Source: CAZAOY01 sp964486925 (GTDB lineage Bacteria; Bacillota; Clostridia; Oscillospirales; Ruminococcaceae). Taken from it: a stretch of DNA of 29,225 nt. The translations under genes and the position numbers were made by a program. The stretch lies in NCBI GenBank assembly GCA_964486925.1, contig CAZAOY010000033.1, positions 1 through 29,225 of the forward strand. Reading direction: 5' to 3'. The notes under the pieces were generated by a model. The model saw nothing but the letters and a program-made list of their open reading frames with translations, searched no databases and was not told the DNA's origin. Below, one piece after another: positions 22,384 to 29,225 of this stretch; the first letter of the stretch is position 1, and each line of letters opens with the position of its first letter.

Positions 22384-23796
22384 CTATTCATTTCCGTTCC
22401 AGCAGTAGGTACAGATCTTATCTCTATCTATCCCAATTGAATCCAAAAGCTCATTAAGCTCATGGAATTTAAGGGAGGTAAAGTTAAGCTGTTTACACAT
22501 TATATCAACCATCTTTTTATGCTCATCGGAGTTTTGATCGGCATATCTATCCACCACATCCTTATCGTTGTAACGATCCCCTTCACATTCCTTGATTATC
22601 CTACGGGTAATAAGATCTAGTTCAGAGGTAGAACGGGTAAAGTTAAGGTACTTACAACCATACATAATCGGCGGGCAGGCTGAACGCACATGCACTTCCT
22701 TAGCACCGGATTCATATAAAAAGTCAACCGTTTCCTTCATCTGCGTACCCCTTACGATAGAGTCGTCGATAAAGAGCAGTTTTTTATCCCGAATTAACTC
22801 GTCCACAGCGATTAGCTTCATCCTTGCAACCAGATTTCTCATCGACTGGTGGGTCGGCATAAAGCTTCTAGGCCATGTCGGTGTATATTTAATAAGCGGT
22901 CTTGCAAACGGTATCCCTGATCTGTTAGCATAGCCTATCGCATGTGCCACCCCTGAATCGGGCACACCCGCAATGTAATCTACCTCAATCTCCTCTAGTC
23001 CTGCTAACGCGGAGCCGCAACGATAGCGCATGTTCTCAACGTTAACCCCCTCATAGCTAGAGGTAGTATACCCATAGTATGTCCATAAAAATCCGCAGAT
23101 CTTCATCTCTTTATTAGGCTTAGATACAGTCTTGTACCCTTCCTTTGTTATAAGTACAATCTCATTCGCCCCAAGCTCATAGGCATCACGATACCCAAGA
23201 TTACGATATGCAAAGGATTCAAAGGAAACTGCGTATGCGTCCTCCTTTTGACCGATAATTAGCGGAGTTCTTCCTAATCTATCTCTAGAGGCATACATCC
23301 CCTCCTCGGTTAGCACTAGCATGGTCATCGAGCCGTCTATCTTTGACTGCGCATACTTAATCCCATCTAGCATGTTATCCTTACTGCTTATTAAGGCAGA
23401 CACTATCTCGGTAATGTTAATCTGTCCGCCGCTTTGTTCCATAAAATGGGCATTTTTACTGCTAAACACCTCGCAAAGCAGTTGTTCGGCATTGTTAATT
23501 CTTCCTACGGTAGTAATTGCAAATGTACCAAAATGAGATCTAACCATCAATGGTTGTGGGTCGGTATCGGAGATACAACCAATCCCCATCTCCCCGCTCA
23601 TCTCTATTACATCCCGCTCAAACTTTGTTCTAAATGGTGAGTTCTCAATATTGTGGATAGCTCTGTTAAACCCTCTTTTCTGGGAGTACACCGCCATACC
23701 TCCACGTTTAGTCCCTAGATGCGAATGATAATCAATCCCAAAAAATAAATCCGTTACACATTCCTTCTTGGATACAACCCCAAATACGCCGCCCAT
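22384..23796 (-). CDS. purF: Amidophosphoribosyltransferase (PurF) with N-terminal cysteine replaced
   Basis: PurF makes 5-phosphoribosylamine from PRPP, the first committed step. The PRPP loop FIDDSIVRGTQ (342-352) and candidate Fe-S ligands C234, C381, C462 and C465 (ICTYC near the C-terminus) are present. The N-terminus is unusual: canonical PurF exposes the nucleophile cysteine of CGVFG, but here the protein reads MGGVFGV, with glycine in its place. The oxyanion-hole motif NG also reads VG (TTVGRINN). The start is ATG 23796 with AAGGAG 5 nt upstream, and an in-frame stop just above excludes a longer form. I recall similar MGG-starting PurF proteins in Clostridia. Whether it uses glutamine or ammonia is open. 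Confidence 0.9.
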   Translation of the reverse strand: MGGVFGVVSKKECVTDLFFGIDYHSHLGTKRGGMAVYSQKRGFNRAIHNIENSPFRTKFERDVIEMSGEMGIGCISDTDPQPLMVRSHFGTFAITTVGRINNAEQLLCEVFSSKNAHFMEQSGGQINITEIVSALISSKDNMLDGIKYAQSKIDGSMTMLVLTEEGMYASRDRLGRTPLIIGQKEDAYAVSFESFAYRNLGYRDAYELGANEIVLITKEGYKTVSKPNKEMKICGFLWTYYGYTTSSYEGVNVENMRYRCGSALAGLEEIEVDYIAGVPDSGVAHAIGYANRSGIPFARPLIKYTPTWPRSFMPTHQSMRNLVARMKLIAVDELIRDKKLLFIDDSIVRGTQMKETVDFLYESGAKEVHVRSACPPIMYGCKYLNFTRSTSELDLITRRIIKECEGDRYNDKDVVDRYADQNSDEHKKMVDIMCKQLNFTSLKFHELNELLDSIGIDRDKICTYCWNGNE

Positions 23797-23823
23797 AAAC
23801 ACTCCTTGCTATACTGGCAAATA

Positions 23824-23947
23824 AGATAAAAGTGAAGGTTAAAGCTATTATTACTCCAAAGACAGCATTTCTTTCCTTGATACCTTGTCATCTCAATTTT
23901 ATACTGTCTATTTGAAGCAAAAACAGTTTACAACGTCACTTTTATCT
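23824..23947 (-). other. Inverted repeat in the purC-purF gap
   Basis: AGATAAAAGTGA (23824-23835) and TCACTTTTATCT (23936-23947) are a perfect 12-bp inverted repeat flanking 100 nt. They fill most of the 201-nt gap between purC and purF, the largest gap among the purine genes. No T-run or clear promoter was found. A long-range mRNA stem or paired protein site is possible. Confidence 0.5.
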
Positions 23948-23997
23948 ATCTAACCTATTTATTACCTGCTAAATTTTTTGTCTGTAGTGCTAACCGC

Positions 23998-24711
23998 TTA
24001 TTCGCCGATTAGTCTTTTCATGATCTCTTTATAAGCGTCTACCTCTCCGCCTAGATCACGTCTAAATCTGTCTTTATCAAGCTTTTCGCCTGTTGTAGAG
24101 TCCCAGAAACGGCAGGTATCTGGTGATATTTCATCTGCAAGTACGATAGTGCCGTCAGCTAGTCTACCAAACTCTAGCTTAAAGTCGATAAGCTCGATAC
24201 CAAGATCCTTAAGATACTCTGTAAGGAAGGTGTTAACTCTAAAGGAGTAGTCTGCTATGGTAGCTATCTCCTCTTGCTTTGCTAAATCCAATGCATAGAT
24301 ATGGTATTCGTTAATCATTGGATCTCCTAATGCGTCGTCTTTATAGCAGTATTCTAAAACTGTTTTACCAAGCTTTGTGCCTTCCGGAAGTCCTAGCCTT
24401 TTTGAAAGAGAACCTGCGGCAATGTTTCTTACGATAACTTCAATCGGTACTATTGTAACCTTTTTAACCATTGTTTCACGGTCGGATATCTCTTTAATCA
24501 GATGGGTTTTAATCCCAGCCTTTTCTTCTAAAAGCTTCATTAGGTGGTTGGTAACTCGGTTGTTTATAATCCCTTTATCCTCAATAGTACCCTTCTTCTC
24601 ACCGTTAAATGCTGTAGCATCGTCTTTGTAGTCCACGATCAGAACATTCTCGTCCTCTGTCTTATAAACCTTCTTTGCTTTTCCCTCATAAAGTAATTCT
24701 AGTTTTTGCAT
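23998..24711 (-). CDS. purC: SAICAR synthetase
   Basis: Joins CAIR and aspartate with ATP to form SAICAR. Segments that identify it: LLYEGKAKKVYKTED, KDDATAFNGEKK, NRVTNHLMKLLE, VPIEVIVRNIAAGSL, IDFKLEFGRL and LADEISPDTCRFWD. The 237-residue length is normal. The gene overlaps the end of purE by 13 nt and has GGAGG about 10 nt upstream, so purE and purC are translationally coupled; their products act in successive steps. Confidence 0.97.
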   Translation of the reverse strand: MQKLELLYEGKAKKVYKTEDENVLIVDYKDDATAFNGEKKGTIEDKGIINNRVTNHLMKLLEEKAGIKTHLIKEISDRETMVKKVTIVPIEVIVRNIAAGSLSKRLGLPEGTKLGKTVLEYCYKDDALGDPMINEYHIYALDLAKQEEIATIADYSFRVNTFLTEYLKDLGIELIDFKLEFGRLADGTIVLADEISPDTCRFWDSTTGEKLDKDRFRRDLGGEVDAYKEIMKRLIGE

Positions 24712-25211
24712 AGCTTTTCTACCTCCATAGCAATATTTTTATCTTTTTCCAACACTTCTTGTGTCATTTTAGCCTTCATCTGGTCTAGCTTTTGTGATAG
24801 ATTATCATCATAGACCCCTAAAATCTGTGCCGCTAAGATTGCCGCATTACCCGCTCCGTCGATCGCAACGGTCGCTACCGGAATACCCTTTGGCATCTGC
24901 ACGGTGGATAGCAGTGCATCTAGTCCATCAAGAGTAGAGGATTTAACCGGGATTCCTATTACAGGAAGCGTGGTGTGCGCCGCTAAAACCCCCGCAAGGT
25001 GAGCCGCCTTACCCGCCGCCGCTATAATTACCCCAACGCCGTTTTGTTTAGCATTACTTGCTAACTCACAGGCTTGTACAGGTGTTCTATGCGCAGACAG
25101 CACATGAACCAAAACCTCAATACCAAAGGACTTTAATGTCACGATAGCATCCTTTACCACAGGCAGATCGCTATCAGAACCCATTACTACATATACTTTT
25201 TTACTCTCCAT
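24699..25211 (-). CDS. purE: N5-CAIR mutase / AIR carboxylase PurE
   Basis: Forms CAIR, the carboxylated intermediate. The 170-residue protein has GSDSDLPVV, SAHRTP (catalytic histidine), IIAAAGKAAHLAGVLAAHT, the LPVIGIPVKSSTLDGLDALLS stretch and MPKGIPVATVAI. These resemble class I PurE, which normally rearranges N5-CAIR made by PurK. No purK is in this cluster, so it either receives N5-CAIR from an unlinked PurK or uses CO2 directly. First structural gene of the purine operon, with AGGAGGG before its ATG and an attenuator upstream. Confidence 0.96.
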   Translation of the reverse strand: MESKKVYVVMGSDSDLPVVKDAIVTLKSFGIEVLVHVLSAHRTPVQACELASNAKQNGVGVIIAAAGKAAHLAGVLAAHTTLPVIGIPVKSSTLDGLDALLSTVQMPKGIPVATVAIDGAGNAAILAAQILGVYDDNLSQKLDQMKAKMTQEVLEKDKNIAMEVEKLCKN

Positions 25212-25230
25212 AAATGCCCTCCTAAACCTA

Positions 25231-25268
25231 TAAAAATATTAATAGGTGTGGCAAAAGCCCACACCTAT
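25231..25268 (-). terminator. Attenuator terminator before purE
   Basis: On the minus strand ATAGGTGTGG (25268-25259) pairs with CCACACCTAT (25251-25242), with a C-G pair inside, and is followed by TAATATTTTTA. It lies about 25 nt before the purE start and 6 nt after the stop codon of a leader ORF. Its position makes it a conditional terminator for the whole purine operon. Confidence 0.8.
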
Positions 25269-25274
25269 ACTGTG

Positions 25275-25418
25275 CTACACTATTATCTTTGATACTTGCG
25301 ACAAAGCTGCCCTTTTAATCAGGCTAAAGAAATCCTTAACATTCTGATTAACAAAGGATAGATAAAGTTTATTCAGTAAAACTTGAAAAACCCTTCTATT
25401 TAAGATGACCAAGATCAT
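25275..25418 (-). CDS. 47-codon leader ORF of the purine operon
   Basis: An open frame too short for usual gene calling. It starts ATG 25418, about 27 nt after the expected transcription start, with AGAGG 4 nt upstream, and encodes MILVILNRRVFQVLLNKLYL followed by a lysine-rich, partly hydrophobic remainder ending SKIIV. Its TAG stop lies 6 nt before the stem of the attenuator. A ribosome waiting at the stop would cover the first base pairs of the stem and could prevent termination. No known protein is recognised. Coding is supported by position and binding site, not by homology. Confidence 0.5.
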   Translation of the reverse strand: MILVILNRRVFQVLLNKLYLSFVNQNVKDFFSLIKRAALSQVSKIIV

Positions 25419-25451
25419 GACACCTCTTTCACAAGTAAACTACACAATACT
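25419..25451 (-). other. 5' end of the purine leader
   Basis: Short untranslated start of the purine transcript, ending with the AGAGG site for the leader ORF. I find neither the purine riboswitch core (GUUUCUAC type) nor the ZTP riboswitch core (GGGUCGUG ... CCGCCUGGGC type) in 25212-25451. Confidence 0.5.
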
Positions 25452-25480
25452 ATTCTACACTATATTAATTTATTTTGCAA
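25452..25480 (-). promoter_or_regulatory. Promoter of the purine operon
   Basis: On the minus strand TTGCAA (25480-25475), a 17-nt spacer and TAGAAT (25457-25452). Both boxes have four or five consensus bases. It is the only good promoter seen between the SanA-like gene and purE and gives a leader of about 235 nt. Confidence 0.75.
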
Positions 25481-25578
25481 GTAATTTTTTAGCAGAATTT
25501 TATGCACAATATCAGATAATTTATAGCTAATTCTACATAAACCAACATTTACCGTCTTAACTAACCCGAATTAGGGTT

Positions 25579-26220
25579 TTATAGATTTAGGTTCTTTGCC
25601 TTTCGCTTTGTAATCTCTGTTTCGATAATCGCTTTACATCTTGCAAAGCTTTCTCTAAATCTAAGATAGTCTATACTAAAGATCTCCATATCGGGAGACG
25701 GGTATCCATAGGCTTCTATCCCAAGCTTATCCGCTATGTATATGGCACGCTTAATATGAAACTCCTGCGTGCAGATTATCATGCTCTTTACCGAGAAAAG
25801 CTCCCGTGCGCGGTACATGCTGTCATAGGTATCATACCCAGCTTTATCTACGATAATCACCTCACTAGGGATTCCCTTCTTCATTAGATACTGTTTCATA
25901 GAGTTAGATTCATTATTCGAGCTGTCCCGATCATCGCCGCTTACAATAATACGCTTTGCCTTGCCCTTTAGGTACAGCTCATATCCATAGTCCAGACGGT
26001 ACTTTAATATAGGAGAGGGGCTCTTATCCTCATACACCCTAGCACCTAGAATTAAGATAACGTCACACACAGGCAGATCCGATAACGGTAAAACCCGCCC
26101 TTTGCTCTGCCTTTCGATATAATACTGCGCCCAGATAAAAAATACAATACCCACTACCGTTATCGCTAGTGCTAGGTATGCAGAAAACTTTACTAAACGC
26201 ACTACAGTTTTATTCTTCAT
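25579..26220 (-). CDS. SanA/YdcF-like membrane protein (DUF218)
   Basis: A 213-residue protein with one N-terminal membrane helix (about 10-30) followed by the DUF218 domain: CDVILILGARVYEDKSPSPILKYRLDYGYELY, AKRIIVSGDD, ESNSMKQYLMKKGIP, DKAGYDTYDSMYRARELF and TQEFHIKRAIYIADKLGI. SanA, ElyC and YdcF belong to this family and are linked to envelope or peptidoglycan maintenance, though the reaction is not clear. It follows a D,D-carboxypeptidase gene by 87 nt, which fits an envelope role. ATG has AAGGGA about 10 nt upstream. It ends just before the region that holds the purine promoter. Confidence 0.9.
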   Translation of the reverse strand: MKNKTVVRLVKFSAYLALAITVVGIVFFIWAQYYIERQSKGRVLPLSDLPVCDVILILGARVYEDKSPSPILKYRLDYGYELYLKGKAKRIIVSGDDRDSSNNESNSMKQYLMKKGIPSEVIIVDKAGYDTYDSMYRARELFSVKSMIICTQEFHIKRAIYIADKLGIEAYGYPSPDMEIFSIDYLRFRESFARCKAIIETEITKRKAKNLNL

Positions 26221-26271
26221 AAACCACTATCCCTTTTTAGCATTAGTTGGGTAATGTTTTGCCCTTTGCTT

Positions 26272-26285
26272 AAAGATATATCTTT
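26272..26285. other. 14-bp perfect palindrome
   Basis: AAAGATATATCTTT lies in the 87-nt gap between the carboxypeptidase and SanA-like genes. It could be a protein-binding site or chance in AT-rich sequence. Confidence 0.3.
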
Positions 26286-26307
26286 GCTCGATTAATAAAC
26301 GCTAACA

Positions 26308-27171
26308 TTAGCAGTATTTCTTTATATACTCCTCTAAGCATAGCTTTTCCTTCATAATTTTTGTCGCTATTGTCTTGCCAACGTAGCGATAGTGCCACGG
26401 CTCGAACGCTATCTTTGTTATCTGCGTCTTATCCTTTGGATACCTTAAGATAAAACCATAGGTAGCACAGTTTTTATAAAGCCATTTAAACTGCTTTGTG
26501 GATTCAAAAGAACCTTCAATGCTAGATATATCCACCGCAAGTCCTAAGGAATGCTCGCTTGTTCCGGGTACTGCTGTGTAAAGAGCTGTCTTGTCGAAGG
26601 CTTGTTTATCGGAGTATCCCTGCCGCTTATATTCGTTATACCTGCTGTAGAAAAGCTGTTCCTGCCGCTCTAGGCTACGGTATCCCGAAACCATCCAGAT
26701 GTTTATACCATCCCTTGCGGCAGCAGTCCTCATCTTTACGTACGCCGCCGCCGCCGTCTTGTTAAGCTGATACCCTCCCTCACCGGAAACCGCAACTACG
26801 TTCGGGTTATAACCCTTTGGTACTTTGTTGGTTCTATTAACCAGTATGGGAGCTTTCGCTTTAGTTGCCTGTGAGCTTGAAGATGAACTGCTTGATTTAT
26901 CCTTGGCACTGCTCTTGGAGTCTTCAGCTTTGCTTGCGCTCTCGTTCTCCCCCATAAACTCGCCTAGATCCACCTGGGATGTATTAGAGCCTAAATTACC
27001 CTTTACTATACCAGATATCGATTCACCGCTAATGCCCTTTTCTGAAACCACTCCCTCTACAATTGTGTAGATAGAGAAGATGGATACTATAAAAAAGGCA
27101 GTCGCACAGATGTTAGCAATTGTTTTGTTCCTTCGTCTTTTTTGCCTTGCCGTAATTTTTTTATCCTTCAT
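26308..27171 (-). CDS. VanY-like D-alanyl-D-alanine carboxypeptidase (M15B)
   Basis: A zinc peptidase that trims the terminal D-alanine from peptidoglycan stem peptides outside the membrane. Order: basic N-terminus, one membrane helix (about 19-38), a serine-rich linker (80-102), then the M15B domain from about 120. The zinc ligands are H207 and D214 in PGTSEHSLGLAVD and H260 in EPWHYRYVG; E257 is the likely catalytic base. SGYRS at 162-166 matches the substrate-site motif. Length is 287 residues. ATG follows AAAGGAG. No vancomycin-resistance regulators or ligases are nearby, so this is probably a housekeeping enzyme rather than a resistance gene. Confidence 0.94.
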   Translation of the reverse strand: MKDKKITARQKRRRNKTIANICATAFFIVSIFSIYTIVEGVVSEKGISGESISGIVKGNLGSNTSQVDLGEFMGENESASKAEDSKSSAKDKSSSSSSSSQATKAKAPILVNRTNKVPKGYNPNVVAVSGEGGYQLNKTAAAAYVKMRTAAARDGINIWMVSGYRSLERQEQLFYSRYNEYKRQGYSDKQAFDKTALYTAVPGTSEHSLGLAVDISSIEGSFESTKQFKWLYKNCATYGFILRYPKDKTQITKIAFEPWHYRYVGKTIATKIMKEKLCLEEYIKKYC

Positions 27172-27207
27172 ACTACTCCTTTATCCTGTTTTTGCAAAAG
27201 GTAACGG

Positions 27208-28083
27208 CTATACTACATCATAAAACCGTCTGGTAATAGCTTTTGCGGTTTTGGTTGCCGCAATTCCACCTTTAGCAGTTTCTCGCAAAGTAGGTGACAT
27301 AAGCCGTCCTACGCTGTCCATTGCAGTAACCACCTCATCAAACGGGATAACGCTCCTTACCCCCGCCATCACAAGATCAGCGGACAGCAAAGCATTAACA
27401 ACCCCCGAAGCATTTCGCTTTGCACATGGGCTTTCCACTAACCCTGCTACAGGGTCACATACTAACCCCATAATGTTCTTAAGGCAGATAGCCGCACCTT
27501 CAAGGCACATCTCGGGTGTACCGCCTAGCATGTGGATTATACCGCCGCATGCCATAGCACTAGCCGAACCGCACTCTGCTTGACATCCTCCCTTTGCCCC
27601 GCTAATGCTAGCATTCTTTTCTATAATAATCCCGATACCAGACGCTACTAACAGCGCTTCAATCCGCTTATCACGGCTAATGTTTTCCCTATCACCTACC
27701 GAGATAATAGCGGCGGGCACAATTCCGCACGCCCCCGCTGTCGGCGTAGCGCAGATCCTTCCCATAGAAGCGTTAACCTCCGAACAGGAGAGCGCTAGCG
27801 CCATAGCCTTTACCACAATATCCCCACAGATGGTGTTACCCTTAGCAAGGTAATCGTTTACCCTTTTTGAATCACCGCTTATAAGCCCGCCTACCGTTGT
27901 AAGCGGTGTATCCAGCGCTCTTGTTGCACTCTGTTCCATAGTATCAAGATATCTGTCTAGCTTTTTTAGTATATCCTGCGCAGAAACTTCGGTAAGATCC
28001 ACCTCGTAATCGAGCACAGCTTGGCTAAAGCTACACCCTTTTTGTTTTGTATATTGGATTATATCATATCCGTAGTTAAACAT
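27208..28083 (-). CDS. sdaAA: L-serine dehydratase, iron-sulfur type, alpha subunit
   Basis: The catalytic subunit of the anaerobic two-subunit serine dehydratase, which deaminates L-serine to pyruvate with an oxygen-sensitive [4Fe-4S] cluster. Markers: the QSATRALDTPLTTVGGLISGD region, ATPTAGACGIVPA, the cysteines in GGCQAECG and the CDPVAGLVESPC segment, whose cysteines are candidate cluster ligands. The 291-residue length is normal. GAGG lies about 8-10 nt before the ATG and sdaAB lies 42 nt upstream, as expected for subunits of one enzyme. Confidence 0.97.
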   Translation of the reverse strand: MFNYGYDIIQYTKQKGCSFSQAVLDYEVDLTEVSAQDILKKLDRYLDTMEQSATRALDTPLTTVGGLISGDSKRVNDYLAKGNTICGDIVVKAMALALSCSEVNASMGRICATPTAGACGIVPAAIISVGDRENISRDKRIEALLVASGIGIIIEKNASISGAKGGCQAECGSASAMACGGIIHMLGGTPEMCLEGAAICLKNIMGLVCDPVAGLVESPCAKRNASGVVNALLSADLVMAGVRSVIPFDEVVTAMDSVGRLMSPTLRETAKGGIAATKTAKAITRRFYDVV

Positions 28084-28125
28084 CTATTATACCTCTTTCG
28101 TCCTTCCTGCCAGATATCCTGCATT

Positions 28126-28824
28126 TTAGGTTTTATCAGTTAACACTGACTGAAGATCAGCGGTAATCGATTTTATAAACATTACATCTGTAATGCTTGA
28201 AATCATCTTTATCTGCTGTATAACGTCGGTTGTTACCTCGCTGTCACATTCAATAACCATCGAAGCGGCATTTCCTTTTTTTGTACGTAGCACATTCATG
28301 GTAGCGATATTAATGTTATGCTTGGATAGAACACTGGATACATATGCGATAACCCCCCGCTCATCGGTGTGGTTTATGATAAGCGAGTTAGTGTTAGCGG
28401 TAAAGTTACATCCAAATCCGTCAACCTCTACAATCTTAATGTTGCCGCCCCCGATAGATGAGCCTATTATAGAGGTTTTAGAGTTATCCTCTGCGGTTAC
28501 CACAAGCTTTACTGTATTTTCATGGTAATCCCCTAGGTCACACGGTATAAAGCTTAGCTTTATACCACGACTCTTAGCAATGTTAAGCGCGTCGGGTATC
28601 CGATCATCATCGGCGCTAAACCCTAAAAGTCCCGCTATAACCGCAATATCGGTTCTATGCCCTTTAAATGTAGAGGCAAACGAACCATGAAAGTAACAGT
28701 CCACCTCCTTTACCGAAGAGGCAAGCTGACCTGCCACTAGCCCAATCCTAACCGCCCCTGCCGTATGAGAGCTTGACGGGCCTATCATTACAGGGCCTAT
28801 AATCTCAAAGATACTTTTCGCCAT
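28126..28824 (-). CDS. sdaAB: L-serine dehydratase, iron-sulfur type, beta subunit
   Basis: The partner of SdaAA. The N-terminal IIGPVMIGPSSSHTAGAVRIG motif is diagnostic. The C-terminal part is an ACT domain (about 150-225: RGVIAYVSSVLSKHNINIATMNVLR), which usually binds an amino acid and may sense serine. The length is 232 residues. ATG has GGAGG 5 nt upstream. It lies between an MGMT-family gene and sdaAA with short gaps. Confidence 0.97.
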   Translation of the reverse strand: MAKSIFEIIGPVMIGPSSSHTAGAVRIGLVAGQLASSVKEVDCYFHGSFASTFKGHRTDIAVIAGLLGFSADDDRIPDALNIAKSRGIKLSFIPCDLGDYHENTVKLVVTAEDNSKTSIIGSSIGGGNIKIVEVDGFGCNFTANTNSLIINHTDERGVIAYVSSVLSKHNINIATMNVLRTKKGNAASMVIECDSEVTTDVIQQIKMISSITDVMFIKSITADLQSVLTDKT

Positions 28825-28853
28825 ACATCCTCCATCTTTATTAAGCCTTTACG

Positions 28854-29162
28854 TTATACCATCCAACCGTATACCGACAGATCTACTGTACCGTCCTCCA
28901 AAAAGGCAATCCCCTCATCCATAAGTAGTTTAACCTGCTCATTCTCTCCGCCAAAGGCAAAAGCCTTCGACACCTCACCCATACGGTTAACCACCCTATG
29001 ACAGGGTATTGTTTTAGGGTCTGGGTTAGAGTGGAGGGCAAACCCCACAACCTGCGACCACCTAGGATTGCCCGAAAGTCTAGCCACCGCCCCATAGGTA
29101 GTTACCTTACCTTTTGGTATCTGCTTTACCACTTCATATATTATTTCAAATGTTTTCTTCAT
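28854..29162 (-). CDS. MGMT/ATL-family DNA base-flipping protein
   Basis: A 102-residue stand-alone version of the C-terminal domain of O6-alkylguanine-DNA alkyltransferases. The helix-turn-helix part is seen (PKGKVTTYGAVARLSGNP) and the active-site motif is complete (IPCHRVV, C54). Short members without cysteine (ATL) only flag lesions; this one keeps the cysteine, so transfer is possible. At the position of the arginine finger in classical MGMT (NP..ARAVG) this protein reads NPRWSQVVG, with glutamine. GGA lies before the ATG and an extended -10 promoter is visible. First gene of the probable sda operon. Confidence 0.92.
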   Translation of the reverse strand: MKKTFEIIYEVVKQIPKGKVTTYGAVARLSGNPRWSQVVGFALHSNPDPKTIPCHRVVNRMGEVSKAFAFGGENEQVKLLMDEGIAFLEDGTVDLSVYGWMV

Positions 29163-29204
29163 TGTAATCCTATCTATTCTAAATTAAGCACTTTATCTTT
29201 ATCT

Positions 29205-29213
29205 ATTATACCA
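29205..29213 (-). promoter_or_regulatory. Extended -10 promoter of the MGMT-sda operon
   Basis: On the minus strand TGGTATAAT (29213-29205) with a perfect -10 box. The -35 box would lie beyond the right edge of the window. The gaps down to the SanA-like gene (29, 42, 36 and 87 nt) hold no strong terminator, so this promoter may serve all five genes. Confidence 0.7.
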
Positions 29214-29225
29214 TTTTAATATAGG

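Noticed and set aside
25212..25451. Purine or ZTP riboswitch before purE
   Set aside because: The core motifs of both classes are not found by eye; a covariance search would settle it.
25561..25578. Terminator AACCC/GGGTT after the SanA-like gene
   Set aside because: The stem is about 5 bp and no T-run follows on the minus strand.
26308..27171. Vancomycin-resistance locus
   Set aside because: Only a VanY-like peptidase is present; no VanH/A/X or two-component genes are near, and such peptidases are common housekeeping enzymes.

Overview
The window looks like a scaffold from a low-to-mid GC, endospore-forming Firmicute of the class Clostridia, probably gut-associated. The evidence is Clostridia-type ribosomal-protein leaders, strong AGGAGG-type ribosome binding sites, a dipicolinate synthase pair (dpaA-dpaB), an ECF-type folate transporter subunit, a two-subunit iron-sulfur serine dehydratase, and a purine cluster with a separate AICAR transformylase and PurO-type IMP cyclohydrolase. 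A run of exactly 100 N at 3506-3605 is a scaffold gap and cuts an alpha-L-fucosidase gene. I saw no tRNA, rRNA, CRISPR array, insertion sequence or phage gene.

Layout. 1-2180 (+): rplA with an L1-binding leader, then rplJ-rplL behind an L10 leader and attenuator. A terminator closes the unit and rpoB does not follow. 2311-3505 (+): GH29 fucosidase with its own promoter, truncated by the gap. 3606-6355 (-): ECF sigma factor, HxxxCxxC anti-sigma factor and two membrane proteins in one operon. 6431-8046 (-): folT behind a structured leader and terminator, then a PD-(D/E)XK-like protein. 8047-10123 (-): DEAD-box RNA helicase with a long structured leader. 10167-11259 (-): ferredoxin-type aldo/keto reductase. 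11256-14344 (-): three-gene ABC-2 exporter, preceded by a promoter, a palindrome, a small ORF and an attenuator-like hairpin. 14694-16152 (+): dpaA-dpaB. 16151-16213: a 24-bp inverted repeat between convergent genes. 16221-25480 (-): purE-purC-purF-purM-purN-purO-AICAR transformylase-carbonic anhydrase-small zinc-ribbon protein-purD, headed by a promoter, a 47-codon leader ORF and an intrinsic terminator. 25579-29210 (-): MGMT-like protein, sdaAB, sdaAA, VanY-like D,D-carboxypeptidase and SanA/YdcF-like protein, probably one operon.

How the genes work together. The purine genes cover PRPP amination (PurF), GAR synthesis (PurD), GAR formylation (PurN), AIR synthesis (PurM), carboxylation (PurE), SAICAR synthesis (PurC), AICAR formylation and IMP closure. 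purL/Q/S, purB and purK are not here. Two formylation steps use 10-formyl-tetrahydrofolate and the cluster includes a carbonic anhydrase, so one-carbon and CO2/bicarbonate supply are both relevant. The nearby folT may feed the folate pool, but that link is inference.

The points I would look at first are: (1) the purE leader ORF, whose stop codon lies 6 nt before a terminator; (2) a PurF whose N-terminal catalytic cysteine is glycine; (3) the three-way-junction leader plus terminator in front of folT; (4) carbonic anhydrase inside a pur cluster that lacks purK; (5) a structured element upstream of that carbonic anhydrase; (6) the attenuated ABC exporter leader; (7) a nuclease-fold/winged-helix protein of unknown role next to folT.
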